Shown piece by piece: positions 7,455 through 15,793 of a stretch of 57,720 bases of DNA. How positions within the stretch are numbered: the first letter of the stretch is position 1; the number at the start of each line of letters is the position of its first letter. The notes below the pieces were generated by a model. That model worked only from the letters and a program-made list of their open reading frames with translations. It was not told where the DNA came from and made no database searches. Origin of the DNA: JAZDOT01 sp043798355 (GTDB lineage: Bacteria; Patescibacteriota; Gracilibacteria; Peribacterales; Peribacteraceae); NCBI GenBank assembly GCA_043798355.1, contig JAZDOT010000028.1, forward strand, positions 1 through 57,720. The letters run 5' to 3'. Position numbers and translations under genes: made by a program.

Positions 7455-8906
7455 TCATTCTTTCTTCGTATAATCATGGCCGCTCTTCTTCGTGATCCAT
7501 CTGATCGGCGTTCCCTCGAACGCGAACAGGGAGCGCAGGTTGTTATCGAGGTGGCGGAGCTGAGAGATCTTCACCATTTTCGGGTCGCGAACGAAGAGGA
7601 CGAAGGTCGGCGGGACTTCCTCCGCCTGCGTGATGAACTTCGCGCTCTGGAGCATCCGGAAGGGCTTGCCGAAGACGGTATCGCGGTACCAGCGGACGAG
7701 GTCTTTCGTCGGGATTCTCCGCGCGCGATTCCGGCTGACCGCATCGATCCAGTCGAAGATCTTCACGATCCCTTCGCGCGTAGTCGCCGAACAGGACACG
7801 ATGGGGGCATAGCGGCAGAAGGCGAATGCGCTCTCCACCTCAAGAATTTTTTCCTTCCGCTCTTCGCCCTTCAGGAGATCGATCTTGTTGACGAGGATGA
7901 TGAGGCCTTTGCCCGCTTCCTTGGCCATTTCCGCGATGCGTTTGTCCTGCTTGCTCACGAGCGTATTGGCCTCGGTGATGAGAACGGCCGTGTCGCATTC
8001 CTCGAGTGCGCGGATGCTCCTCAGCATCGCGAATGTTTCGATCCCTTCTTCGGTGCTCCTGCGTCGGCGGATTCCCGCGGTATCGATGAAGAGATATTCC
8101 CGGTCATTCCTGCGGATTGTGGTATCGGTCGCGTCGCGCGTGGTGCCGGGGACAGAGGAGACGAGGAGCGGCGAAGTTTCCCGCTGGGGGTCGGACATGA
8201 GGGCATTGATGAGGGAGCTTTTGCCCACGTTGGGGCGGCCGATGATGGCGACACGTGGGGAGCTTTGAGCTTTGAGCTTCTTGCCCCGAGCGGTGTCGAG
8301 GGGTGAGCTTTGAGCTTTAGTGAAATGGAGCTTCTTGAGCTCTTGCGCGATCGTATCTTTCAGTTCTTCGACTCCGATGTAGTGCGCTGCGCTGACGGGG
8401 AGGATCGCGTCCGTAATGGCGAGTTGCCGGAAGCGCATCAGCGCCTCTTCTTCGATCTTTTCGTTGTCGCACTTGGTGACGGCGAGGAGGACGGGGACGT
8501 GAGATCCTTTGTTCTTGCGGAGCAAAGAGACGATTTCGAGGTCGCTCTTCGTCGTCTCCTCGCGTCCGTTCACGGTGAAGATGATGACGTCCGCGTTCGC
8601 GAGCGCGAGGAGGGACTGCTTGTGCACATCAACTTCGAGGTCCTGGTCATCCGCCTGCCCTGCCTGCCGGGCGTAGCCCGAAGGGCGAAGACTGGAGCCA
8701 CGTCGAAGGGTGCCGATACCCATGCCTCCGGTATCGAGGAGGAGGTAATCCACGTCTTCGGTTTCGATGGTGTGCGCGATCGCATCACGCGTGGTTCCGG
8801 GCACTTCGCTCTCGATGGATTTGCGTTGTCCGACCATGCGATTGAAGAGTGTGGATTTGCCGGTATTGGGTCTCCCGATGATTGCAACGATGGGAAGCTT
8901 TGTCAT
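7455..8906 (-). CDS. der: Ribosome-assembly GTPase Der (EngA) with two inserted repeat segments
   Basis: This 483-residue protein has the two tandem GTPase domains and C-terminal KH-like domain unique to Der, needed for 50S subunit maturation. The first P-loop is GRPNTGKS near residue 10, with PGTTRD and DTGG. The second is GRPNVGKS near 225, with PGTTRD, DTAG and NKID. The ATG at 8906 is chosen because the protein motif starts there. Two stretches have no place in the family. Residues about 64-87, between DTGG and the VDVHKQSLLAL helix, are encoded by a palindromic repeat (8657-8715). Residues about 197-217, in the linker between GTPase domains, are encoded by GAGCTTT heptads around a palindromic core. 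Both keep the frame. Confidence 0.92.
   Translation of the reverse strand: MTKLPIVAIIGRPNTGKSTLFNRMVGQRKSIESEVPGTTRDAIAHTIETEDVDYLLLDTGGMGIGTLRRGSSLRPSGYARQAGQADDQDLEVDVHKQSLLALANADVIIFTVNGREETTKSDLEIVSLLRKNKGSHVPVLLAVTKCDNEKIEEEALMRFRQLAITDAILPVSAAHYIGVEELKDTIAQELKKLHFTKAQSSPLDTARGKKLKAQSSPRVAIIGRPNVGKSSLINALMSDPQRETSPLLVSSVPGTTRDATDTTIRRNDREYLFIDTAGIRRRRSTEEGIETFAMLRSIRALEECDTAVLITEANTLVSKQDKRIAEMAKEAGKGLIILVNKIDLLKGEERKEKILEVESAFAFCRYAPIVSCSATTREGIVKIFDWIDAVSRNRARRIPTKDLVRWYRDTVFGKPFRMLQSAKFITQAEEVPPTFVLFVRDPKMVKISQLRHLDNNLRSLFAFEGTPIRWITKKSGHDYTKKE
8262..8318. repeat. Heptad and palindrome element inside der (inter-domain linker)
   Basis: GAGCTTT heptads occur on both sides of a core with CCCCGAGCGGTGTCGAGGGG. 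The element is in frame and encodes the peptide between the two GTPase domains, in which KAQSSP appears twice. Confidence 0.75.
8657..8715. repeat. Palindromic repeat inside the first GTPase domain of der
   Basis: The stretch contains CTGCCTGCCGGGCGTAGCCC, then GAAGGGCGAAGACTGGAGCC and CACGTCGAAGGG, words shared with other repeat copies in the window. It encodes about 20 residues absent from Der proteins as I know them, next to the DTGG switch II motif. Confidence 0.7.
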
Positions 8907-8939
8907 ATGGAAGAGGATCGCAGTGAGCGGCCGACCGAA

Positions 8940-9095
8940 GGTCCCGAGCGGAGCCACGTCGTTCGAGAACGACTGTGGCGGAGCCGAGGGATAATCGCTA
9001 CAACAGGTAACTTAGGCATGAGTTATGTGGGTGAGTGGCAATGCACCTCTCGCCCTGAGCGAATCCGAGCGAAGCGAGGATGAGTCGAAGGGTGA
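8940..9095. repeat. Intergenic palindromic repeats between der and leuS
   Basis: The 349-bp divergent region holds no gene. It contains a palindrome around GTCGTTCGAGAACGAC (8959-8974) flanked by GCGGAGCC words, and a GCCCTGAGC...GTCGAAGGG element (9052-9092). The same words recur at 17.8, 29.3, 40.3 and 53.5 kb. Confidence 0.65.
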
Positions 9096-9243
9096 TGGCG
9101 ACGACGGGTAATTTTGGCATAGGTCAGTGTTGAGAGTTTACGTGGAAATCTGGGTGATTGATATCATTCATCGTAAGAAATGCTGGCGCGCCACCCCCCA
9201 TACAGTTTTAGTTTCATCTTCTTCTCGAGGTTTGAGATTATGC

Positions 9244-9249
9244 TACAGT
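9244..9249 (+). promoter_or_regulatory. leuS extended -10 box, leaderless
   Basis: TGCTACAGT (extended -10) ends exactly 6 nt before the ATG at 9256. Confidence 0.6.
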
Positions 9250-9255
9250 TTCTCC

Positions 9256-11748
9256 ATGCACCGGGACTACGATCCATCACTGATCGAAGCGAAGTGGCAG
9301 AAGCGGTGGGAGGAGAAAAAAGTCTTCGAGGTGGACCTCGCGAAGGCGAAGGATCCGTACTACTGCCTAGTGATGTTCCCGTATCCGAGCGGAGACAAGC
9401 TTCACGTGGGGCACTGGTACAACTTCGCACCTTTGGATAGTTTCGCCCGTTTCATGCGCATGCACGGGAAGGACGTTCTGGAGCCGATCGGATTCGACGC
9501 GTTCGGGCTCCCTGCGGAGAACTACGCCATCAAGAGCGGGACGCCCCCGGCCGAGTCCACCGAAGCGAACGTGCAGTCCATGGTGAAGCAGCTCCGTCGC
9601 ATCGGGTGTATGTACGACTGGAGCAGGACCGTGAATACCTCCCGCCCCGAGTACTATTACTGGACGCAGTGGCTCTTCCTCGAGATGTATAAGCACGGCC
9701 TCGCGTACAAGCGCGAGGCACCGGTGAATTTCTGTCCCAGTTGCCAGACGGTGCTCGCGAATGAACAGGCGCAGGACGGGACGTGCGATCGGTGCGATTC
9801 GGTCGTCATTCAGAAGCCGCTCAATCAATGGTTTTGGAAAATTACGGACTACGCCGAGCGGCTCCTCGATGGGCTCAACGATCTGGACTGGCCCGAGAAA
9901 ACGAAGACGATGCAGGAGCACTGGATCGGGAGGAAGCACGGCATTGAAATTTCGTATGGAATCGAAGGGACGACGGAATCGGTGGTCTGCTTCACCACGC
10001 GACCGGATACGAACTTCGGCGCCACGTTCGTTGTCCTCGCGCCCGAGCACCCTTTCATCCGAAAGATCATCGATGGGACACTCAAGTCGCAGGGACATTC
10101 GTACCGTGAGGCTGTCGAAGGGTACCACAAGCAGACCCTTGCCAAGTCCGAGCTGGAGCGGCAGGAAGAGGGGAGGAAGAAGACTGGCGTTTTCACAGGA
10201 TTCTATGCCATCAACGGATTGAATGGATATCGGATGCCTGTCTGGGTTTCGGATTTCGTGCTCGCAGGGTTCGGTACCGGCGCGGTCGTCGGCGTGCCGG
10301 GACATGACCTAAGGGATTTTGAATTCGCCAAGGAATTCGGTCTTCCCATTCTCCGTGTCGTCGTAGCGCCCGATGGAGATACATCGCCGATCGAACGACC
10401 GGAGCAGGTGCAGGAGGACGCCGGAACGATGATGAATTCCTCTTTCCTCGACGGTCTCCAAATCATGGAGGCCAAGAAGCGCATCATGGCGTGGTTCGAG
10501 GATCAGGGTCAGGGGAAAATCACGACCAAGTATCGTCTCCGCGACTGGCTCGTTTCCCGCCAACGGTACTGGGGTGCGCCCATTCCCATCGTCTACGATC
10601 CCGAGGGCAATCCCCACCCTATTCCGGAGAAACATCTTCCGTGGCTGCTCCCGACGGATGTCGCGTTCAAACCGACGGGGAAGTCTCCGCTCACGGAGTC
10701 TGATGAATTTGTCCGGCGGACGGAGGAAATCTTCGGCAAGGGCTGGATGCCGGAGTTCGATACGATGGATACTTTTGTATGCTCAAGTTTCTATTATTTG
10801 AGGTATTTGGCGAATGGATCGAGTTCTGATAAGAAACAAGATACAAGATCCAAGAAACAAAAAGCTTCGCAGGAACATCTGATCGATCCGACCATTGAGA
10901 AACACTGGATGCCCGTTTCCCTCTACGTCGGAGGGCCGGAGCACGCCTGCATGCACCTCATCTATGCAAGATTTGTCATGATGGCTCTGAAGGATTTCGG
11001 CTTTGTGTCACACGAAGAACCGTTCAAAAAATTAGTACATCAGGGACTGATCACCCACAAGGGGGCGAAGATGAGCAAGAGCAAAGGCAACGTCGTGAGC
11101 CCCGACTCGTTCATCGAGCAATACGGCTCCGACGTCTTCCGTCTCTACCTCATGTTCATGGGCCCGTTCACGGACGGAGGGGACTGGAATGACACGGGGA
11201 TCCGGGGGACGGACCGGTTTCTCAGGCGCGTGTACCGTCTTCTGACGGAGAAGGTCGATGCACACATGGATCAGGATTCGACCTTGCTCCCCGCGCTTCA
11301 TACGACTATCAAACGCGTTGGGCAGGATATCGGGCGGCTTCACTTCAATACCGCTCTGTCTGCCCTGATGGAGCTCCTCAATATTCTGGAGGCGCGCGAG
11401 GCCGTCCCCATTTTCGCAGCGAAGACCTTCGTCACCCTCCTCGCTCCACTCGCTCCGCACATGAGCGAAGAGCTCTGGGAAACGCTCGGAGAGAAGACGT
11501 TCGTCTGCAATGCGCGCTGGCCGCAGTTCGACGAGCGCTATCTGAAGACGGAGGCAATCACGATCGCGGTGCAGGTGAACGGCAAAGTACGCGCCGAGCT
11601 TTCCGTCCGTCACGATGCCTCTGCCGAAGAGGTCATCGCACTCGCCAAAGAGCAGGAGAACGTGCGGAAATTCATTGCCGGGAAGAAGGTGAAGAAGGAA
11701 ATTTACGTGAAGGGGAAGCTCGTGAGCTTGGCTGTTGACATAAAATAA
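9256..11748 (+). CDS. leuS: Leucyl-tRNA synthetase
   Basis: This 830-residue class I synthetase charges tRNA-Leu. Its signature HIGH motif is HVGH at residues 50-53 after FPYPSG, and KMSKSKGN lies near residue 605. The CP1 editing domain follows a zinc-type CPSC...CDRC segment, and a C-terminal anticodon-binding region ends near VQVNGKVRAELSV. The start MHRDYDPSLIEAKWQKRW matches the family; upstream in-frame codons are spurious, and TACAGT lies 6 nt before this ATG. Residues about 521-540 (SSDKKQDTRSKKQKASQ) are a Lys/Gln-rich insert between the YYLRYLANG segment and the WMPVSLYVGG segment. They are encoded by degenerate AAGAAAC-type heptads. Confidence 0.95.
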   Translation: MHRDYDPSLIEAKWQKRWEEKKVFEVDLAKAKDPYYCLVMFPYPSGDKLHVGHWYNFAPLDSFARFMRMHGKDVLEPIGFDAFGLPAENYAIKSGTPPAESTEANVQSMVKQLRRIGCMYDWSRTVNTSRPEYYYWTQWLFLEMYKHGLAYKREAPVNFCPSCQTVLANEQAQDGTCDRCDSVVIQKPLNQWFWKITDYAERLLDGLNDLDWPEKTKTMQEHWIGRKHGIEISYGIEGTTESVVCFTTRPDTNFGATFVVLAPEHPFIRKIIDGTLKSQGHSYREAVEGYHKQTLAKSELERQEEGRKKTGVFTGFYAINGLNGYRMPVWVSDFVLAGFGTGAVVGVPGHDLRDFEFAKEFGLPILRVVVAPDGDTSPIERPEQVQEDAGTMMNSSFLDGLQIMEAKKRIMAWFEDQGQGKITTKYRLRDWLVSRQRYWGAPIPIVYDPEGNPHPIPEKHLPWLLPTDVAFKPTGKSPLTESDEFVRRTEEIFGKGWMPEFDTMDTFVCSSFYYLRYLANGSSSDKKQDTRSKKQKASQEHLIDPTIEKHWMPVSLYVGGPEHACMHLIYARFVMMALKDFGFVSHEEPFKKLVHQGLITHKGAKMSKSKGNVVSPDSFIEQYGSDVFRLYLMFMGPFTDGGDWNDTGIRGTDRFLRRVYRLLTEKVDAHMDQDSTLLPALHTTIKRVGQDIGRLHFNTALSALMELLNILEAREAVPIFAAKTFVTLLAPLAPHMSEELWETLGEKTFVCNARWPQFDERYLKTEAITIAVQVNGKVRAELSVRHDASAEEVIALAKEQENVRKFIAGKKVKKEIYVKGKLVSLAVDIK
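10823..10866 (+). repeat. 7-bp tandem repeat inside leuS
   Basis: Heptads AAGAAAC, AAGATAC, AAGATCC, AAGAAAC run in frame through the catalytic-domain coding sequence. They encode a Lys/Gln-rich insertion not expected in LeuRS. Confidence 0.7.
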
Positions 11749-11752
11749 TCAT

Positions 11753-12166
11753 TCATGCTGCCAGTCGCGCCCGCTTGTCGAAGAAATCGCGGAGCGTTGG
11801 TTTTGTGCGTATTCCATCCTTCATAGGAACCTGCCGCTGAGGAGTCAAAGCCTGTTCAAGATCGATGAGTGCGGAGAGTACAGCCGGATCATCATCCACA
11901 TGATCCACCGCATATTCCTCGACGAGCGTTTCCGGATGATCCGAGATGTCCGCCACGTGCGTAGCTGCTATGGTTCCGAGGCGATCCAAATATGGCTTCA
12001 CATGAGGTTGCTGACAGATGCCGAAAGCAAATCGCAGGAGACCGGAAACGCGCCCTTGGATGAGCGCACTCATGTGCCGGATGGCCTGTTGCTCTTCCCA
12101 GCCCTCAATATCAGACCATTCTTCTTGAAGAAAACTCGGTTCCTCTGCGTGGTGTGACAATTTCAT
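11753..12166 (-). CDS. Hypothetical protein, 137 residues
   Basis: This protein starts MKLSHHAEEPSFLQEEWSDI and is mostly helical, with a middle segment SALIQGRVSGLLRFAFGICQ and a basic C-terminal stretch (LRDFFDKRARLAA). No family, signal peptide or membrane span is recognised. The start is well supported: TTGCAA and TACAAT promoter boxes with a 16-bp spacer lie directly upstream, and the -10 box ends 6 nt before the ATG. It converges on leuS, with stops 4 bp apart, and is divergent from the methyltransferase gene. Confidence 0.6.
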   Translation of the reverse strand: MKLSHHAEEPSFLQEEWSDIEGWEEQQAIRHMSALIQGRVSGLLRFAFGICQQPHVKPYLDRLGTIAATHVADISDHPETLVEEYAVDHVDDDPAVLSALIDLEQALTPQRQVPMKDGIRTKPTLRDFFDKRARLAA

Positions 12167-12172
12167 GAAAAC

Positions 12173-12200
12173 ATTGTATAAATTTTCTTCTCCGTTGCAA
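12173..12200 (-). promoter_or_regulatory. Leaderless promoter of the 137-residue protein
   Basis: On the minus strand TTGCAA (12195-12200), a 16-bp spacer and TACAAT (12173-12178) are followed by 6 nt and the ATG at 12166. Confidence 0.7.
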
Positions 12201-12222
12201 GAGAATTCGCGATAAGTTCGCG

Positions 12223-12228
12223 TATGCT
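12223..12228 (+). promoter_or_regulatory. -10 box of the RsmB/F-family gene, leaderless
   Basis: TATGCT is followed by exactly 6 nt and the GTG start at 12235. Confidence 0.65.
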
Positions 12229-12234
12229 ACGGCG

Positions 12235-13875
12235 GTGCCTCATCCTTTTGACCCCTCGGCTTCGCTCGGGGTCTTCGATCGTTACTCGGCTTTTGTTGAT
12301 ATCGCTGCCCTCAAGGCAGCGACCGAAAAACCGCTTCGCAAGTGCGTGCGCGTGAATACGCTCAAGTGCACAGTTGCGGAATTTCAGGAGTGGGCGAGGG
12401 AGAAGAATTGGCAATTGACGAAGGTGCCGTGGTGCAGCGAGGGATTTTTTGTGGAACGGGAGAACCGCGAGACGGCGCTGGGGCGGGATCTGCGGCACCT
12501 TCTCGGGCACTTCTACATGCAGGAGGCTGCGAGCATGCTGCCTGCGAGCCTGCTCGATGCGCAGCCGGGGGAAGCGATCCTCGATCTGTGCGCCGCACCG
12601 GGGAGCAAGACGACGCAAATTGCTGCAGCGCTAGCGCTGCAGCAATTTGCCCTCATCCCCGGCCCCTCTCCGTCCCATCCCGCCTGCCCGTGCGGAGAGG
12701 GGGGACGGCCAACTTATTGCGTTGGAACACGCGGAGCGAAGCTCCCCCTCTCCCCGCAGGAAAGCGGTGCGGGGAGGGAGAGGGGGTCAGGGGGTGAGGC
12801 AAATATTTCAAGTCGCGGCGTCATCGTCGCCAATGACGTGCAGGAGAAACGCCTCTGGACGCTCAAAAACGCGCTCTACAGGAGCGGCGTCACGAATGCC
12901 ATCGTCATGAAGAAAGTCGGGCAGTGGTACGGGAAGAACATGACCGAGCGCTTTGACCGGGTGCTCTGCGATGCGCCCTGCACCGCGCAGGGGACGGCGC
13001 GCAAGGGGTCCGATGCATTGGCGTACAGCTCCGAGAAATCCATTCAGGCGTGCGCCCGGCTCCAGGCGGAACTCCTCGAGGCGGCCATCCATGCCGCCAA
13101 GGTGGGGGGGCGCATCGTGTACTCCACGTGCACGCTGACGCCGGAGGAAAACGAGGCGGTTGTTCTCGCTCTCCTTGCGAAGTTCGATGGGTGCCTGGAA
13201 GTGATGGATCCTCGGAATCATCAGCACAGTGGATTATTCGACAGTGCCATTGAGGATTCCTTGTTGGTTCAGAAATGGCTGATCACTCACAGCCCAAAGC
13301 TCACAGCTCAAAGCTTCGCTTTCCTGCGGCTGTGGCCCCAGACCTACGACACCGAAGGATTCTTCTGCGCCATCCTCAGGAAAACCGCTCCGACCCGCGA
13401 TCGTATCAAGATGCAGAGCGTTCCCCTGCAGGAATCGCTTCTCAGGAAGAGCGATCGTGAACGTCTCAGTTCGACGTTAGAAAAAAACTATGGCACGGAC
13501 TTTCTCCGGAGCGGCGAAGCGCTGCTTCTGCGATCGGACATCGTCCTGCTCTCGACCGAAGAGGCTCTGCATTTTCCTCTCCCGGAGAAGGACTATGCAA
13601 TCGGATTACCTTTCGCCAAGGATCTCAAAGACGGGCGGTTCCGTCCGGTGCAGGAGTCGGTGACACTGCGGGGTCACGAGGCGCAAAAAAATGTCTGGGA
13701 CGTACCGGAGGAAAAATTGCATGATTTGCTTTCCGGAAAGGACTCCGACTGTCCTGCGTCTCTCGCGGGAGATATCATTCTTCGCTACCGTGGTTTTGCT
13801 CTTGGATCGGGGCTGGCAAGGGAGGGGAGACTGATGAATAGGATCGGGAGGGAGGTGGTGCGGTTGTTCGCATGA
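12235..13875 (+). CDS. RsmB/RsmF-family rRNA or tRNA cytosine-C5 methyltransferase
   Basis: This 546-residue protein carries the RsmB/NOL1/NOP2 core. SAM-binding DLCAAPGSKTTQ lies near residues 117-128, the motif IV DAPC with CTAQGTARKG follows, and the STCTLTPEENE motif supplies the catalytic Cys. These enzymes methylate C5 of cytosine in rRNA or tRNA with SAM. The C-terminal third (RsmF-like, with PLPEKDYAIGLPFAKDLKDGR split over a strand-rich domain) favours an RsmF/NSUN-like protein over RsmB. Residues about 139-194 interrupt the Rossmann core between the SAM loop and GVIVANDVQEKRL. They are Pro/Gly-rich and encoded by a large palindromic repeat. A second, heptad-encoded stretch (HSPKLTAQSFAF) lies near residue 352. 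The N-terminus (FDPSASLGVFDR) is also repeat-like. Start: GTG, 6 nt after TATGCT. Confidence 0.85.
   Translation: MPHPFDPSASLGVFDRYSAFVDIAALKAATEKPLRKCVRVNTLKCTVAEFQEWAREKNWQLTKVPWCSEGFFVERENRETALGRDLRHLLGHFYMQEAASMLPASLLDAQPGEAILDLCAAPGSKTTQIAAALALQQFALIPGPSPSHPACPCGEGGRPTYCVGTRGAKLPLSPQESGAGRERGSGGEANISSRGVIVANDVQEKRLWTLKNALYRSGVTNAIVMKKVGQWYGKNMTERFDRVLCDAPCTAQGTARKGSDALAYSSEKSIQACARLQAELLEAAIHAAKVGGRIVYSTCTLTPEENEAVVLALLAKFDGCLEVMDPRNHQHSGLFDSAIEDSLLVQKWLITHSPKLTAQSFAFLRLWPQTYDTEGFFCAILRKTAPTRDRIKMQSVPLQESLLRKSDRERLSSTLEKNYGTDFLRSGEALLLRSDIVLLSTEEALHFPLPEKDYAIGLPFAKDLKDGRFRPVQESVTLRGHEAQKNVWDVPEEKLHDLLSGKDSDCPASLAGDIILRYRGFALGSGLAREGRLMNRIGREVVRLFA
12649..12810. repeat. Large palindromic repeat inside the RsmB/F-family gene
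   Basis: The left part has CCTCATCCCCGGCCCCTCTC and the right part has mirrored GGGGAGGGAGAGGGGGTCAG and GGGTGAGG. An internal copy with CTCCCCCTCTCCCCGC is also present. It is open in the gene's frame and encodes about 55 residues. Relatives lie at 21.5, 37.7 and 40.4 kb. Confidence 0.8.
13283..13318 (+). repeat. 7-bp tandem repeat inside the RsmB/F-family gene
   Basis: Heptads CTCACAG, CCCAAAG, CTCACAG, CTCAAAG run in frame. The unit is the reverse complement of the GAGCTTT/CTTTGAG type found in der and at the holA 3' end. Confidence 0.65.
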
Positions 13876-13895
13876 GATTTCTTTTCTTCTTCTGC

Positions 13896-13901
13896 TACAC
13901 T
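13896..13901 (+). promoter_or_regulatory. dnaG extended -10 box
   Basis: TGCTACACT (extended -10) lies 10 nt before the ATG at 13912, predicting a leader of about 4 nt. Confidence 0.5.
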
Positions 13902-13911
13902 TACTCTCCTC

Positions 13912-15663
13912 ATGGACGCCGTCACGGAAATCAAAGCGCGACTTCCCATCGAGGAGCTGGTCTCAGGGTACTGCCAACTCAAGAAGAAGGGGCGCGTCTA
14001 CGTAGCGCTCTGTCCTTTCCACAATGACACGCACCCGAGCATGAACGTCTCGCCCGACAAGGGGATTGCGTACTGCTTCGCCTGCCGGACCGGCGGGGAC
14101 ATCTTCAGCTTCTACCAGGCCATCGAGGGGGTGGATTTCCAGCAGGCGATCAAGGATCTTGCCGAACGGACAGGCATCACGCTGGAACCGATGAGAGCGG
14201 ATGTGCATGTGAAGGACGAGAAGGAACGTCTGCGCGCGTGTCTTTCGGAAGCGTTGCATTTCTTCCGTTCCCAGCTGAGTGCACCCGCCATTCAGGAGTA
14301 CATCGCACGCCGCGGGACGACGTCCGAACTCCTCGAAACGTTCCAGGTGGGCTATGCGCCCGATTCGTTCTCCGACACGTACCAGCATTTGCTGAAGGAG
14401 GGATTCAGCCGGAAAGAAATCCTCCTCGCCGGTCTCGGGGTGCAGAAGGATCTCTCCGAGGAGCGGATCTACGACCGGTTCCGCAACCGCCTGATGTTCC
14501 CCATTCACGATGCGCGCGGGGAGATCGCGGGATTCGGCGGCAGGACCATCGGGGAGGACGATGCGAAGTACGTGAATTCCTCGGAGGGGCCGCTCTACGT
14601 GAAGTCGCAGATCCTCTTCAATCTCCATCGCGCCAAGGAAGCCATGCGCAGGGAGAAGAGCGTCATCCTCGTGGAGGGGTACTTCGATGTGATGGCCTGC
14701 TGGAAAGTCGGCATCGAGAATGTTGCAGCAGTCAGCGGTACCGCGCTGACGGAACAGCACGTCACATTGCTCAAACGGTATGTGGAGGGCGTGGTTCTCT
14801 GTCTCGATCAGGATTCCGCCGGTCGGGGGGCTTCTGAGCGCGCATACCGTCTCTGCACGGCGGAGGGTCTGCAGGTCCGTGCGATCAAGCTCCCCGAGAA
14901 AGATCCGGATGAAGTGGCTCGTTCCCGTCCGGAACTGCTCCATCAGCTCTTGGCGGAGAAGGGTCTTCCTTACCTCGATGTCGTTTCCCAGGAACTGCAG
15001 GGGGAAGATCTCAGTTCGACTGCAGCGAAGAGATCGGCACTGCAGAGGATTCTCCCGCTCCTCCTCGCCATTCCCGGTGCGGTGGAACGCGAGAACGAGA
15101 TCCGGAGATTCGCTACCGTTCTCGGGAGCACGGAGACGGCGCTCTCCCGGGATCTCGAATCATTCCAGGCGACCGAACGATCTGCTCCATCTCGCCCTGT
15201 CGCAGCGGAGTCCCGTCCTTCTTCGCAACCGCAACAATACGTTTCCCGGATGGAGACCGCCCTTTCCCTTTTTCTTCTGTATCCCGCGCTCCGTGGGTAT
15301 CTGAGGGAGCTCATTCCCCCGGAGGAGGGATTTGCCGCCTCCCTGTATCGTGCGATCAAAGATGCGCCGGTCGACGCGAAAGAACTGCTCCCCGTTCTCA
15401 CGCTCACGGAAGAAGAACGGGAGCGCGCGGCAATCCTCCAACTCGAGGCGGAGCAGCACGGGTTTACCGATTGGGCACAGTCGCTGGCGGTCAAAGAGAT
15501 CCGGCATAACTGCCAGCAGGCGAACAGAGAGACCATCACGGGCAAGCAACGCGAGCTCTCCAGACAAATTCTGGAAGCGCATCGAGCCGGGAAGACCGTG
15601 GACGAAGCGCAGCTGACGACGCAGTACCATCAGGTGCTGAAGCTGGCGAAGATGGCGGGATAG
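13912..15663 (+). CDS. dnaG: DNA primase
   Basis: This 583-residue primase synthesises RNA primers at replication forks. The N-terminal zinc-binding domain has the CHC2 pattern C34, H37, C55, C58 (LCPFHND, then YCFAC). The TOPRIM catalytic core follows with VEGYFDVMA and LDQDSAGRGA, preceded by the RNA-polymerase-basic segment YDRFRNRLMFPIHD. The C-terminal third is a helical DnaB-interacting region. The start MDAVTEIKARLPIEELV is standard for the family. It lies 36 bp after the methyltransferase gene and 130 bp before rpoD, preserving the classical dnaG-rpoD pairing. Confidence 0.96.
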   Translation: MDAVTEIKARLPIEELVSGYCQLKKKGRVYVALCPFHNDTHPSMNVSPDKGIAYCFACRTGGDIFSFYQAIEGVDFQQAIKDLAERTGITLEPMRADVHVKDEKERLRACLSEALHFFRSQLSAPAIQEYIARRGTTSELLETFQVGYAPDSFSDTYQHLLKEGFSRKEILLAGLGVQKDLSEERIYDRFRNRLMFPIHDARGEIAGFGGRTIGEDDAKYVNSSEGPLYVKSQILFNLHRAKEAMRREKSVILVEGYFDVMACWKVGIENVAAVSGTALTEQHVTLLKRYVEGVVLCLDQDSAGRGASERAYRLCTAEGLQVRAIKLPEKDPDEVARSRPELLHQLLAEKGLPYLDVVSQELQGEDLSSTAAKRSALQRILPLLLAIPGAVERENEIRRFATVLGSTETALSRDLESFQATERSAPSRPVAAESRPSSQPQQYVSRMETALSLFLLYPALRGYLRELIPPEEGFAASLYRAIKDAPVDAKELLPVLTLTEEERERAAILQLEAEQHGFTDWAQSLAVKEIRHNCQQANRETITGKQRELSRQILEAHRAGKTVDEAQLTTQYHQVLKLAKMAG

Positions 15664-15664
15664 A

Positions 15665-15742
15665 GCGGTCAGCGAACAGCGCGCAGCGGACAGTTTCCAT
15701 TCACGCGAAGGCTGATCGCTGTTCACTGATCGCTGTTCACTT
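15665..15742. repeat. Inverted heptad repeat after dnaG
   Basis: The left arm reads GCGGTCA, GCGAACA, GCGCGCA, GCGGACA. The right arm reads GCTGATC, GCTGTTC, ACTGATC, GCTGTTC. The arms are near reverse complements (AGCGAACAGCG pairs with CGCTGTTCACT, one mismatch), giving a hairpin between dnaG and rpoD that could act as a terminator or attenuator. Confidence 0.7.
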
Positions 15743-15778
15743 CAATCCATTTTCTCTTGGCGTTCGGTTTATTTCACC

Positions 15779-15784
15779 TATACT
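15779..15784 (+). promoter_or_regulatory. rpoD -10 box
   Basis: TATACT lies 9 nt before the ATG at 15794, giving a leader of about 3 nt. Confidence 0.5.
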
Positions 15785-15793
15785 GGCTCGGCC